The notes under the pieces: model-generated
Seen by the model: the letters and a program-made list of their open reading frames with translations, nothing else
Databases searched by the model: none
Told to the model about the DNA's origin: nothing
Source of the DNA: an uncultured Sutterella sp.
GTDB taxonomy: Bacteria > Pseudomonadota > Gammaproteobacteria > Burkholderiales > Burkholderiaceae_F
Direction: 5' to 3'
DNA: 64,000 nt
NCBI GenBank assembly: GCA_900544335.1
Contig: UQUS01000002.1
Coordinates: 1 to 64,000, forward strand
Program-made: the position numbers and the translations under genes
Shown: in pieces, positions 8,308 through 17,597 of the stretch
How positions within the stretch are numbered: the first letter of the stretch is position 1
How the letters are laid out: each line of letters opens with the position of its first letter

Positions 8308-9972
8308 ATGCTCACGCTCTTAAATCTGAAAGATTTCGTTATCGTTGAGAACCTGACGGTCGAGGCCTCACACGGTCTGACGTGTCTGACCGGGGAGACC
8401 GGAGCCGGGAAATCCATTTTGATCGACGCCCTGCAGTTTGTTCTCGGCGCTCGAAGCGATGTCACGTTGATTCGGGAGGGAGCCCTCAAAGCCGAAGTTT
8501 CGGCTGAATTTACCCCGGATGCGCGCGCCGCCGCCTGGCTTAAAGCCGCTCAAATCGATGCCGACGAGAGCGTACTGATTCGGCGCACGGTCGATACCAA
8601 GGGAAAGTCCCACGGGTGGATCAACGGCTCCTCGGTTACAGCCTCTCAGTTGCGAGAACTCGGGGAAACGCTCTTAGATATTCACGGACAGCACGCAAGC
8701 CAATCGCTCTTAAAGCCGGCCTTTCAATTAAATCTTGTCGACGGATTTGCCGGATGTGCCGATTCGGTCCGGACGGTGCGAGGTCTGTGGGAGACCTGGC
8801 AAACACGCCGAAAACTGTTAGAGCAAGCCGAGCTCGATAAAGAAAAACTACAGGCCGAAGCCGATCGGCTATCCTGGATAAATGAGGTTCTTGAGGAACT
8901 TAATCCCCAAGAAGGCGAATGGGAAGAAATCAGTCGCGAGCACGCGCTTCTTTCCAACGCGGCCGACATCATTCAAAGCGTTAAGGCTGCGACCGGGTGT
9001 TTAACGGACGATGAAGAAAATGCCCTGGCGCTTTTAGATGCCGCACAAAGCCATCTGTCGCACGCCGGTCGTTTCGATGAGGCCTATGCCAGGTACGCCC
9101 AAGCCTTAGGCGAAGCCTCTTCGGTAATTGCCGACGTTACGCGCGATTCCGTCCATCACTTAGAGCATTGTAACCTTGATGAGGAGCGCTTAGCCTCCTT
9201 GGACGACAGGTTAAATGCCTATTGGCGTCTTTCGAAGAAATTTCACCGCACGCCGGAAGAACTCTTTACCTTCCGAGAGGAAACCCGAAAGCGGCTCGGG
9301 CAACTGCAGGAAAGTTTTGATGCCAAGGCGCTTAAAAAAGCTGAACGAGAGGCACAAAACGCCTTTCGGAACGCGGCCCAAGAGCTCACGCAAAAGCGCC
9401 GCGAGGCAGCCGGGAACTTGAGTGCTTCCGTCACGGAACAAATGCAAAAACTTGCGATGCAGGGCGGCTCTTTTACGGTCGACCTCGTGCCGTGCGAAGC
9501 TTGGTCCGGAGGTTTGGAAAAATGCGAATTTAAAGTGGCCGGTCACGCCGGAACCACCCCTCGCCCCTTAAGTAAAGTGGCCTCGGGGGGCGAACTTTCG
9601 CGCATCTCGCTTGCCGTGGCCGTCATTACGGCCGCTTTAACGCCGGTTGACACATTGATTTTCGATGAAATCGACAGCGGAATCGGTGGTGCCGTAGCCG
9701 AAGTCGTCGGACACATGTTGCGCAAATTAGCCCGGTCCCGCCAGGTGCTGTGCGTAACGCATCTACCGCAAGTGGCCTCCTGCGCCGACAATCAGTGGCA
9801 AGTCATTAAGCACACGGAAAACGGAAAAACCACAAGTGCTCTTCGCGTGCTCACCCCTGCCGAACGCATCGATGAAATTGCCCGTATGCTCGGCGGTCTG
9901 ACGATTACGCCGGCCACGCGGCAGGCAGCCGGCGAAATGCTCGGCATGAATGCCGCGCTCCCGGGAATTTAA
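8308..9972 (+). CDS. recN: DNA repair protein RecN
   Basis: An SMC-like ATPase that acts early at double-strand breaks. The N-terminal Walker A is GETGAGKS at about residues 29-36. A long central coiled coil rich in Glu, Lys and Ala follows. The C-terminal signature SGGELSRISLA and Walker B LIFDEIDSGIGG complete the ABC head. Length is 554 residues, as expected. It sits between nadK and ruvC, so this cluster joins double-strand-break handling with Holliday-junction processing. Confidence 0.97.
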   Translation: MLTLLNLKDFVIVENLTVEASHGLTCLTGETGAGKSILIDALQFVLGARSDVTLIREGALKAEVSAEFTPDARAAAWLKAAQIDADESVLIRRTVDTKGKSHGWINGSSVTASQLRELGETLLDIHGQHASQSLLKPAFQLNLVDGFAGCADSVRTVRGLWETWQTRRKLLEQAELDKEKLQAEADRLSWINEVLEELNPQEGEWEEISREHALLSNAADIIQSVKAATGCLTDDEENALALLDAAQSHLSHAGRFDEAYARYAQALGEASSVIADVTRDSVHHLEHCNLDEERLASLDDRLNAYWRLSKKFHRTPEELFTFREETRKRLGQLQESFDAKALKKAEREAQNAFRNAAQELTQKRREAAGNLSASVTEQMQKLAMQGGSFTVDLVPCEAWSGGLEKCEFKVAGHAGTTPRPLSKVASGGELSRISLAVAVITAALTPVDTLIFDEIDSGIGGAVAEVVGHMLRKLARSRQVLCVTHLPQVASCADNQWQVIKHTENGKTTSALRVLTPAERIDEIARMLGGLTITPATRQAAGEMLGMNAALPGI

Positions 9973-9976
9973 GCCC

Positions 9977-10567
9977 ATGGACAAAAAAGTCGACACAACC
10001 TCGCTTCGGATTCTCGGAGTCGATCCGGGATTAAACCACACCGGATTCGGCGTAATTGACGTGCGCGGCAATGCCGTTTCGTTTGTCACGGCCGGCTGTA
10101 TCCACGTTCCCAAAGGGATTTTGTCGGCGCGCTTAGGGTTTATCTATGAACAATTGACCCGTATCGTTGAGGAAACGCACCCGACGATTGCCGCCGCAGA
10201 AATCATCTTTTTAAATACCAACCCGAAGACAACACTTCTTTTGGGACAAGCCCGAGGGGCCGCTTTGGCAAGCCTTGCCAGTCACGGTCTGACGGTCGAA
10301 GAATTCAGCGCCACCAACATTAAAAATTCCATTGTCGGAACAGGTCGAGCGAGTAAACTTCAGGTACAAACTATGGTCTCGCGCCTTCTGGCACTTCAAG
10401 ACGAGTTGCAACCCGATGCCGCCGATGCTCTGGCCTGTGCTCTGACGTGTGCCCACTCGCGTCGCATGCGTGCCCTGGAAAACGCAAACACCGTCAAGGT
10501 CGCTGCCGGGCTCTTAAGGACTTCGAGTCGGAGTGCGTGGGAAAAGTTCGTTCAATCTCGGAATTGA
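9977..10567 (+). CDS. ruvC: Holliday junction resolvase RuvC
   Basis: Endonuclease that cuts Holliday junctions symmetrically, working with RuvAB. The RNase H-fold catalytic start ILGVDPGLNHTGFGVID carries the first Asp. The second acidic residue lies in the AAAEIIF block, and the C-terminal acidic pair is in QPDAADALACAL. The protein has 196 residues. The C-terminal tail after the DALA motif is about 30 residues longer than in the 173-residue E. coli enzyme. The ATG was chosen just after the recN stop; an earlier in-frame start would overlap recN by 23 bases. Confidence 0.96.
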   Translation: MDKKVDTTSLRILGVDPGLNHTGFGVIDVRGNAVSFVTAGCIHVPKGILSARLGFIYEQLTRIVEETHPTIAAAEIIFLNTNPKTTLLLGQARGAALASLASHGLTVEEFSATNIKNSIVGTGRASKLQVQTMVSRLLALQDELQPDAADALACALTCAHSRRMRALENANTVKVAAGLLRTSSRSAWEKFVQSRN

Positions 10568-10573
10568 TTCACT

Positions 10574-11152
10574 ATGATCGGAAGCATCAGAGGTCGGTTG
10601 CTCGAAAAGAACCCGCCGCAAATCTTGGTTGAAACCAACGGAGTCGGTTACGAAATCGATGTTCCGATGTCCACGCTCTACAACCTACCGGACATCGGAG
10701 CCGAGGTGTTTTTGTATACCCATTATGTCGTGCGGGAAGATGCCGAATTGCTTTTCGGATTCAGCACAAAAGCCGAGCGCTCCCTTTTTCGCCTTTTGAT
10801 TCGCATCTCCGGAATCGGTCCGAAGATTGCCCTGTCGATTCTCTCGGGAATCTCGGCCTCAATCTTGGCGCAAGCCGTTTCACAGGCTGAGCCCGGTCTG
10901 CTGACGCGCATTCCAGGCGTCGGAAAGAAAACGGCCGAACGCATCGTTCTGGAATTGAAGGGGAAAATCGATACAGTCGTCGGCTCGGCGGATTCGCAAA
11001 CCCCGACAAGCGGGGCCAAAGCCGATATCATCAGTGCCTTAGTCTCCTTGGGGTACTCGGAACGCGAGGCTCTGCAGGCCGTCAAGGGGCTTGCCGCCGA
11101 CGTTACCGTCAACGACGGCATTCGCGAAGCACTCAAGGCACTATCGAAATAA
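10574..11152 (+). CDS. ruvA: Holliday junction DNA helicase subunit RuvA
   Basis: RuvA binds the four-way junction and loads RuvB. It opens with the OB-fold MIGSIRGRLLEKNPP and carries two helix-hairpin-helix motifs (RISGIGPKIALSILSG and RIPGVGKKTAERIVLELKGK). After a Ser/Thr-rich linker comes the small C-terminal domain (ISALVSLGYSEREALQAVKGL) that contacts RuvB. Length is 192 residues. It starts six bases after ruvC and is followed by ruvB, one operon. Confidence 0.97.
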   Translation: MIGSIRGRLLEKNPPQILVETNGVGYEIDVPMSTLYNLPDIGAEVFLYTHYVVREDAELLFGFSTKAERSLFRLLIRISGIGPKIALSILSGISASILAQAVSQAEPGLLTRIPGVGKKTAERIVLELKGKIDTVVGSADSQTPTSGAKADIISALVSLGYSEREALQAVKGLAADVTVNDGIREALKALSK

Positions 11153-11181
11153 CGACTGGGAAAGAATACGGCGAGGATTGA

Positions 11182-12225
11182 ATGGAAAACGTCGAACGCA
11201 TTGTCGCAAGTGAAGTGGAAAGCCCGAAAGAAGAGAACATCGACCGCGCTTTGCGTCCGCTTAAACTCGCCGATTACGTCGGTCAGAGCGCGATTAAAGA
11301 ACAACTTTCTATCTTCATTACAGCCGCTAAACAACGTCACGAACCCTTAGATCACTTGCTGCTTTTCGGACCTCCGGGTCTTGGAAAAACCACTCTGGCG
11401 CACATCATCGCCAACGAAATGGGCGTCAATTTGCGTCAGACCTCAGGACCGGTTTTAGAGCGCCCGGGGGATCTGGCGGCCATCCTGACGAATCTGGAAA
11501 AAAACGATGTCCTTTTTATTGACGAAATCCATCGCCTCAGTCCCGTTGTCGAGGAAATTCTCTACCCGGCCTTAGAGGACTATCAGATTGACATCATGAT
11601 CGGCGAAGGACCGGCCGCGCGTTCGATTAAGCTGGATTTGCCGCCCTTTACTCTTGTGGGCGCCACAACGCGGGCCGGGGCTCTTACCAATCCCCTGCGT
11701 GCGCGTTTCGGGATTGTCAACCAACTGCAGTTTTATTCGACCGAAGAGCTCGTTCGGATTGTCAAACGGTCTGCCGGGCTTTTAAATGTCAAGGTCGATG
11801 AGCAAGGTGCCCTGGAAATTGCCCGCCGCTCCCGCGGAACGCCGCGAATTGCCAACCGCCTCTTGCGTCGTGTTCGCGATTTTGCCCAGGTGAAAGGAAA
11901 CGGGCTTGTTTCGCGCGAGATTGCCGATGCGGCCTTAAGGATGCTCGATGTGGACAAAATCGGACTCGATTCAGTCGACCGTAAATTTCTTCGTATCATT
12001 TTGGATAAGTTCGCCGGCGGTCCTGTCGGAATCGACAACTTGGCTAGCGCTTTGGGCGAAGATCGGGAAACACTTGAGGACGTAATCGAACCGTATCTGA
12101 TTCAAAACGGTCTCATACAGCGAACACAGCGCGGCCGTGTGGCCACCGGTGCCGCCTATCGACATTTCGGACTGGCAAACCCTGCTTTGGCCGGTATGCC
12201 CAAAGATCTTTTTAGTTCCGACTAA
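11182..12225 (+). CDS. ruvB: Holliday junction DNA helicase motor RuvB
   Basis: Hexameric AAA+ ATPase that drives branch migration. Walker A is GPPGLGKT at about residues 63-70, Walker B is LFIDEIHRL, and the arginine-finger region [18 protein letters not shown] follows. The C-terminal winged helix ends [15 protein letters not shown]. Length is 347 residues, as in other betaproteobacteria. It is the last gene of the nadK-recN-ruvCAB run; no strong plus-strand terminator is evident just after it. Confidence 0.97.
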   Translation: MENVERIVASEVESPKEENIDRALRPLKLADYVGQSAIKEQLSIFITAAKQRHEPLDHLLLFGPPGLGKTTLAHIIANEMGVNLRQTSGPVLERPGDLAAILTNLEKNDVLFIDEIHRLSPVVEEILYPALEDYQIDIMIGEGPAARSIKLDLPPFTLVGATTRAGALTNPLRARFGIVNQLQFYSTEELVRIVKRSAGLLNVKVDEQGALEIARRSRGTPRIANRLLRRVRDFAQVKGNGLVSREIADAALRMLDVDKIGLDSVDRKFLRIILDKFAGGPVGIDNLASALGEDRETLEDVIEPYLIQNGLIQRTQRGRVATGAAYRHFGLANPALAGMPKDLFSSD

Positions 12226-12422
12226 AAGGAGAAGTTTTTTCCGGGGTTAGCCTCGAAAGTGGCATATCCGAATTCTTTTTCAGCTTTTGCACTTGAAAGT
12301 ACTATTTTCTATTGAAAATCAGTGCCTTAGAATATTTTTATTTTTCACTTAGCGTAGCCTGAATTTCCCAACTTTCTTTGCGCTCTACACGGTCTCTTTC
12401 AGGATTGATCACCGAGACCCGA

Positions 12423-12458
12423 AGAAAATCCCGCCGCAAAAGTATCTTCGCAACGGGA
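12423..12458 (-). terminator. Rho-independent terminator of the M20 amidohydrolase gene
   Basis: Read on the minus strand, twelve base pairs (several G-T) join 12458-12447 to 12440-12429, followed by TTTTCTT. It lies about 25 bases after the stop codon of the minus-strand gene. The rest of the gap up to ruvB holds no gene I can support, only short A+T-rich hairpins and the motif described among the findings. Confidence 0.65.
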
Positions 12459-12483
12459 CCTATTCATCTGCTACTGCTCCACC

Positions 12484-13752
12484 TTAGGCGTCAAAGTGCT
12501 CGACGGTTCTCCAAAGCAGTTCAGCTCCGACCATAAAGTCTTCGAGTTTCATGGTTTCAAATGGATTGTGCGAACCGTTTTGATTGGCGACGAAAATCAT
12601 CGCAACCGGCACGCCCTTATTGCCGATAACAGCCGAGTCGTGACCGGCTCCGCTGGCAAGGCGCTTGACCGGAATTCCGCACTTGGCCGCCGTGGCCGCC
12701 AGCTTGTCGCTTAAAGCTGCATCGACACCGGCCGGTTGTGTCACCAGAAGCTTGTCAAATTCGAACTTCACACCGCGCTTTTGACCGATACGTTCGGCTT
12801 CCTGACGCATGAGCTCTTCGAAACGTTTGACTGTATCGAGTTTCAAACTCCGCATATCGACCGAGAAGGTCGTCTCGCCGGGCACAACCGTAATTGCGGC
12901 CGTCGGCGCCGTCTTTAAAACGCCGATTGTGAAAACCAAATCCTCGCCCTTGGCAAGCCATTCGTCCCAGTGCTTGTCCATGGTGTGAATCAATTCTGCC
13001 GTTGCCATCACGGCATCGTGCCGGAACTGCTTATCGACAGCGCCCGAGTGCGCCGTCTGACCGATACAACGAACGGCCTTATGACGCACGTTTCCGCGAA
13101 TGCCCGTGACGATACCGACGCGTTCGGTATCCGAGCTATCCAAGGTCGGTCCCTGCTCGATATGCAATTCGACAAAAGCGGCAATTTTCTTTAAATCCAC
13201 CAGGGGTTGGCCGGATGTAATCTTGGCGACATCAATGCCACAATCGCTCATGAAGTCACCCAACGTTTTGTCTTCCGTCCGGTGCTTTAAGTTCGTTTCG
13301 TTGGTCGTTAACTGGCCGGTAAAAGCAAGCGATCCGATGTAGGCCTTTCCGAAGAAACTTGACTCTTCGCAACGCATCACAAGAACGACATAGTCACGCT
13401 TGGGCGTGAAATGCGTGCGTCTCATCCACCAAGCCACGGCAAGAGCTGCCGTCACACCGGCCAATCCGTCGTAGTTTCCGCCTTCGGGAACCGAGTCGGC
13501 GTGACTACCGGAGACAAATGCCGGAAGCGAAGGATCGATTCCGGGCAGGCGCATCCAAACGTTACCGGCCGCATCGTCGCAAATCTCAAGATTCAAATCC
13601 CGTCCGACGCTTTTTAAATACTCGACGACTTTGCATTCAACAGGTCCGTACCCCTGACGCGTCACGCCGCGTCCTTCGGCACTCATCTGCCGGACCGTTT
13701 CGAAAACCGTCTTACAAAAATCCAGTCCTTCGTGCTGTAAGTCACTTGCCAT
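12484..13752 (-). CDS. M20-family allantoate amidohydrolase / N-carbamoyl-L-amino acid hydrolase
   Basis: A 422-residue binuclear-zinc hydrolase of the ArgE/DapE/CPG2 superfamily. Metal ligands are visible in GSHADSVPEGGNYDG, in MRCEESSFFG (the Glu pair), in VELHIEQGP and near the C-terminus in GAGHDSAV and SHNPFE. This set is typical of the branch that hydrolyses allantoate or N-carbamoyl amino acids, releasing ammonia and carbon dioxide. The exact substrate is not settled. The ATG is preceded by AAGGAG. Its terminator lies just after the stop and no related catabolic genes are next to it. Confidence 0.88.
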   Translation of the reverse strand: MASDLQHEGLDFCKTVFETVRQMSAEGRGVTRQGYGPVECKVVEYLKSVGRDLNLEICDDAAGNVWMRLPGIDPSLPAFVSGSHADSVPEGGNYDGLAGVTAALAVAWWMRRTHFTPKRDYVVLVMRCEESSFFGKAYIGSLAFTGQLTTNETNLKHRTEDKTLGDFMSDCGIDVAKITSGQPLVDLKKIAAFVELHIEQGPTLDSSDTERVGIVTGIRGNVRHKAVRCIGQTAHSGAVDKQFRHDAVMATAELIHTMDKHWDEWLAKGEDLVFTIGVLKTAPTAAITVVPGETTFSVDMRSLKLDTVKRFEELMRQEAERIGQKRGVKFEFDKLLVTQPAGVDAALSDKLAATAAKCGIPVKRLASGAGHDSAVIGNKGVPVAMIFVANQNGSHNPFETMKLEDFMVGAELLWRTVEHFDA

Positions 13753-13847
13753 AGTTGCTACTCCTTGCATGAGATAGACACAGGGATACACCACCCCGCG
13801 TTCGGGGCAAAGAATAGCACGCAGAGGCGTCCGAAAGGACCGGTCAA

Positions 13848-14450
13848 TCAGTGCCGTCCGAGGATAGCCGCCGTTAAAGTCGCAGGATCGGTGTATTCGA
13901 CCTCAACGCCAGCCGAAAGGCCCTTGGAAAGGCGCGTCACGCGCACGGCCGGCGCTTTCTTTTTGAGTACGGAGGCAATCATATGCGCCGTCATTTCGCC
14001 TTCGGCCGTGTAACTGGTTGCCAAAACAACTTCACGCACGTCTTCTGAAAGGACTCGGTTAACGAGCTTATCGACGCCGATATCTTCCGGGCCGATGCCT
14101 TTTAAGGGATTGACGCGCCCCATGAGGACAAAATAACTCCCGGCATACGAAACGGATTCTTCGATAGCCGTCATGTCCGAGGCCGACTCGACCACACAGA
14201 TCATCGAGCGATCTCGGTCGGGCTTGGCGCAAATCGGACAAATGTCTTCCGTACAAAGGGTATTACAGGAACGGCACCGTCCGACGCGTGAGACGGTATC
14301 CTCAAGCGATTGCGCAAGAGCCAAAGCGATGTCTTTGTGTGCCGTCAGTAAATCAGTCACAAGACGCGACGCCGACCTCGGTCCGAGGCCGGGAAGTTCG
14401 GAAAAAAGCTCCGTTAAATGCGCAATGCGCGGATCGGTGCCCGAGGTCAT
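13848..14450 (-). CDS. recR: Recombination mediator RecR
   Basis: RecR works with RecF and RecO to load RecA on gapped DNA. The 200-residue protein has the N-terminal helix-hairpin-helix LPGLGPRSASRLV, a four-cysteine zinc finger (CRSC and CPIC), the Toprim core ICVVESASDMTAIE and the C-terminal motif RVTRLSKGLSAGVEVEYTD. In most bacteria recR follows dnaX; here the upstream neighbour is a CobW-type GTPase, so the usual pairing is broken. Confidence 0.96.
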   Translation of the reverse strand: MTSGTDPRIAHLTELFSELPGLGPRSASRLVTDLLTAHKDIALALAQSLEDTVSRVGRCRSCNTLCTEDICPICAKPDRDRSMICVVESASDMTAIEESVSYAGSYFVLMGRVNPLKGIGPEDIGVDKLVNRVLSEDVREVVLATSYTAEGEMTAHMIASVLKKKAPAVRVTRLSKGLSAGVEVEYTDPATLTAAILGRH

Positions 14451-14459
14451 CTTGGCTCC

Positions 14460-15494
14460 TTATGCTTGACCGGTGACAAGCGGTTCATCCGGGGCGGCCA
14501 GGCAACTTTCAAAGCCTCTGACAATCGCCTCGCTCGGAAGATTGCGTCCGATGATGACAATTTTGTTTTCCGGCTTTCTGTCGCCCCACTCACCTAAAGC
14601 ATCGGCACTAAAGACCATGTGCACGCCCTGAAAAACCATACGGCGACGTGTCTCTCTAAAGTACAAAACGCCCTTGTAGCGGAGCATATCCTGACCGTAG
14701 ACGGCCACTAGGCTCTGAACATACTGCTCGAAGCGCACCGGGTGCATGGGCCTATCGGATTGAAAGACAAAGGCTTTGACATCATCGTTGTGGTGATGCG
14801 GATGCACGACCGAGAAAAACGCCGGATCGATATCCAGAATGTCGTTCATGTTAAAGCCGTAGATATCGAGCACCTTGTCGACGGCTACCTGCCCCATGTG
14901 TACGGCTTCAATCGGCGCGCGCGGATTAATCGAAATGAGCCGAGCTTTAAGTTGCTCGTACTCTTGGGGTGTCACTAAATCGGTCTTAGAAACAAAGATG
15001 CGATCGGCAAAACCGACCTGGTCTTTGGCCTCGGGTTGCTCATCGAGCGTTTTGTTGCCGTACTTGGCATCGACAAGCGTCACGACTCCGTCCAAGCGAT
15101 AAAAGCACGCAATGGCATCGTCCATGAAAAACGTCTGACAAACCGGACCGGGGTTCGCCACACCGGTCGTCTCGATGACAACGCGGTCAAAGTCAATCTC
15201 GCCGCGGTCGCGTCGCAATCTCAGGTTCGTCAAAATCCGAGACAAATCCCCGCGAATCGTGCAGCAAATGCACCCGTTGTTCATCTGGACGATCTGCTCT
15301 TTGTCGTTTTGCACCAAGAGTTCGTTATCGATTCCTTCCTCTCCGAACTCGTTTTCAATCACCGCAATCTTGTGGTGATGATCCTCGGAAAGAATTCGAT
15401 TAAGTAGTGTCGTCTTACCGGCGCCTAAAAACCCCGTCAAAATCGTCACCGGGATCTCAGGTTCCGGAGCCAATCCCAAATTATCTTCTTGCAT
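14460..15494 (-). CDS. CobW/COG0523-family metallochaperone GTPase
   Basis: A G3E-family GTPase of 344 residues. Walker A is GFLGAGKTT at about residues 21-29. The metal-binding CxCC motif is GCICC at about 74-78, and a His cluster (HPHHHND) lies in the second half before the CobW C-terminal domain. Relatives deliver zinc or cobalt to client enzymes in a GTP-dependent way. The client cannot be told from this locus. I chose the ATG opening MQEDNLG, ten bases after the rlmI stop, rather than a TTG six codons earlier that overlaps rlmI. Confidence 0.9.
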   Translation of the reverse strand: MQEDNLGLAPEPEIPVTILTGFLGAGKTTLLNRILSEDHHHKIAVIENEFGEEGIDNELLVQNDKEQIVQMNNGCICCTIRGDLSRILTNLRLRRDRGEIDFDRVVIETTGVANPGPVCQTFFMDDAIACFYRLDGVVTLVDAKYGNKTLDEQPEAKDQVGFADRIFVSKTDLVTPQEYEQLKARLISINPRAPIEAVHMGQVAVDKVLDIYGFNMNDILDIDPAFFSVVHPHHHNDDVKAFVFQSDRPMHPVRFEQYVQSLVAVYGQDMLRYKGVLYFRETRRRMVFQGVHMVFSADALGEWGDRKPENKIVIIGRNLPSEAIVRGFESCLAAPDEPLVTGQA

Positions 15495-15504
15495 ACTTTT
15501 TGTC

Positions 15505-16728
15505 CTAAACAAATCCGTCCGAACGCATCAAAAGATGCATTCCTTTCAGATACTCGCCTTCCGGATACGTCATCAGAAGCGGGTGATCGGCACCGGCTCC
15601 GAAACGCTCCACGGCCCAGACGTCTTTGCCGGCATCGAAAACCGCACCGGCCAAAATCTTCTGAAATAAATCGACATCTACGGCCCCCGAACAGGAAAAA
15701 CTCATCAAATGTCCGCCCGCGCGCAAAAGCCGCATCCCGTTTAAGTTAATGTCCTTGTACGCACGTGCCGCGCGTTCCACGTGATAGTGACTCGAGGCAA
15801 ACTTGGGAGGATCGAGAATCACTAAATCATAGGTCTTTCCGGCCTCGCGTGCTTTTCTTAAGTACTCAAAGACATCGGCTTCAATCCAATTTAAGGCGCT
15901 TTCCGGGAGCCGGTTCAACTGGGCATTCGCACGGGCTTGAGCCAAGGCATCGGCCGAACTATCGACGCTATCGACACTGTCGGCGCCGCCAGCCATCAAG
16001 GCAAGGGAAAACCCGCCCGTGTAGCAAAAGCAATTGAGTACTCGCAATCCCCGACCGTTTTTTTCTCGAAATTCCCGTGCGAGGCGCTGCGCAGCCAGAC
16101 GACTTTCCCGTTGATCGATATAAAACCCGGTCTTGTGTCCTTTTCGCACGTCCACTCCGTACCGAACGCCGTCTTCGATTACCTCGATGCGCTCGGGAGG
16201 TTCATCACCGGCTAAAACGCCGACGTGAGGCGCAAGACCCTCGCGTTGGCGCGTGGCGGCATCGGAGCGATCGAAAACCCCTTTAGCTCCCGTAAGCTCC
16301 ATCAAAATCGAGGTAATGGCTTCGCGCCGCGCCTCAACTGCCGCACTTTGAAATTGCGTCACAAGCCAGTCGCCATATTGATCGACCACAAGTCCGGGAA
16401 GCCCGTCGGCTTCGGCAAACACCAGGCGACGAGCCGTCGTTCTTTTGAGTAAATCCTCGCGTGCGCGAAGCGCCTCCCCAAGCCGCTTTTGCAAAAAGGC
16501 CGTCGAAGCCACGTCGTCTGCCTCATGAAAGGTCCACATCCGCACACGAAGTGACGAGGCAGGCGAATAGCCGCCGATTCCGAGCACAAGACCCGAATTC
16601 GAAACGACTCGCACCAGGTCCCCGGGGCCTGCCTGACCCGAAATGCGGGCAACAGCCGTGTCATAGACCCATGGGTGTCTGCGCAATAGGCTCTTTTCTT
16701 TACCCTTTTTCAAAACGACGTCCATCAT
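15505..16728 (-). CDS. rlmI: 23S rRNA (cytosine-C5) methyltransferase RlmI family
   Basis: A 407-residue class I SAM methyltransferase. The N-terminal PUA-like domain opens with LKKGKEKSLLRRHPWVY. A central RlmI EEHEE-type domain precedes the catalytic Rossmann domain with the SAM-binding block VLNCFCYTGGFSLALMAGGA, the motif ILDPPKFA and the catalytic-cysteine region MSFSCSGAVD. E. coli RlmI makes m5C1962 in 23S rRNA. Two consecutive Met codons leave the start ambiguous by one residue. It follows dapF with a three-base gap. Confidence 0.93.
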   Translation of the reverse strand: MMDVVLKKGKEKSLLRRHPWVYDTAVARISGQAGPGDLVRVVSNSGLVLGIGGYSPASSLRVRMWTFHEADDVASTAFLQKRLGEALRAREDLLKRTTARRLVFAEADGLPGLVVDQYGDWLVTQFQSAAVEARREAITSILMELTGAKGVFDRSDAATRQREGLAPHVGVLAGDEPPERIEVIEDGVRYGVDVRKGHKTGFYIDQRESRLAAQRLAREFREKNGRGLRVLNCFCYTGGFSLALMAGGADSVDSVDSSADALAQARANAQLNRLPESALNWIEADVFEYLRKAREAGKTYDLVILDPPKFASSHYHVERAARAYKDINLNGMRLLRAGGHLMSFSCSGAVDVDLFQKILAGAVFDAGKDVWAVERFGAGADHPLLMTYPEGEYLKGMHLLMRSDGFV

Positions 16729-16731
16729 GAC

Positions 16732-17589
16732 TTACTCACCTTGGATTGAAATCTTTCCTTCAAATACTTCGCAAGCCGGCCCCGTGAGCAAAACGTGCCC
16801 GTCCTTCCCCGCTTGCATCAAAAGACGCCCGCCGCGCATCTGAAACTCAGCCTGATCCGTTAAAAGGCCGGCCCTGTGAGCGACGGCAAATGCGGCCGAT
16901 GCCCCCGACCCGCAAGCAAGCGTCTCTCCGACACCGCGCTCGAAAACACGCAAGGCGGCCTGCTTAAGGGAGTAAACGGTCAAAAGACCGACGTTCACAC
17001 CCTCGGGAAATGCCCCGCACGCTTGCAACGCCGGTCCGATGGTCCCGACAAGTGGTAATTGCTCGCGTTGTACCAAGCACACGGCATGGGGGTTTCCCAT
17101 GCTGACAACACCGAAGGCAAAGGAAATGCCGCTTACTTTCGTGCGATATAAAACTGCGTCTTTGCGTGAAACGCTTTCAAAAGATTCCGGGTTAAACGGC
17201 ACGTTCTTCGGACAAAAATTCGGGCATCCCATATCCACGCGAACGGTTCTGTCCGAAAGGATCTCAGGCGTAATAATCCCCGACATCGTTCGCACGCGAA
17301 TACGGTCCTTTTGTGTCAGACCGTGGCTTCGCACGTAAAGCGCAAAACACCGAGCACCGTTCCCGCACATCGCAACCTCGCCGCCGTCGGCATTAAAAAT
17401 GCGATAACAAAAATCCGCCTGTCCCGTTTCATCGGGCTGCACGACAAGCATCTGATCAAAGCCGATTCCGTAGCGCCTGTCCGCCAATGAGCGAATCGTG
17501 TCGGTCGAAAGAGAAAAGGGCTTTTTTGTCGCATCAATGACGACAAAATCATTGCCCGTTCCCTGCATTTTCGTAAACGATAGTTCCAT
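16732..17589 (-). CDS. dapF: Diaminopimelate epimerase
   Basis: Converts LL- to meso-diaminopimelate for lysine and peptidoglycan synthesis, without a cofactor. Both catalytic cysteines are visible, in MCGNGARCF and ACGSGASAAF, and the N-terminus has the family motif FTKMQGTGNDFVVID. Length is 285 residues. I chose the ATG with AGGAG five bases before it; a GTG two codons earlier is also in frame. It sits between two LpxL-type genes and rlmI on the minus strand and shares a run with them. Confidence 0.96.
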   Translation of the reverse strand: MELSFTKMQGTGNDFVVIDATKKPFSLSTDTIRSLADRRYGIGFDQMLVVQPDETGQADFCYRIFNADGGEVAMCGNGARCFALYVRSHGLTQKDRIRVRTMSGIITPEILSDRTVRVDMGCPNFCPKNVPFNPESFESVSRKDAVLYRTKVSGISFAFGVVSMGNPHAVCLVQREQLPLVGTIGPALQACGAFPEGVNVGLLTVYSLKQAALRVFERGVGETLACGSGASAAFAVAHRAGLLTDQAEFQMRGGRLLMQAGKDGHVLLTGPACEVFEGKISIQGE

Positions 17590-17597
17590 AGTCACTC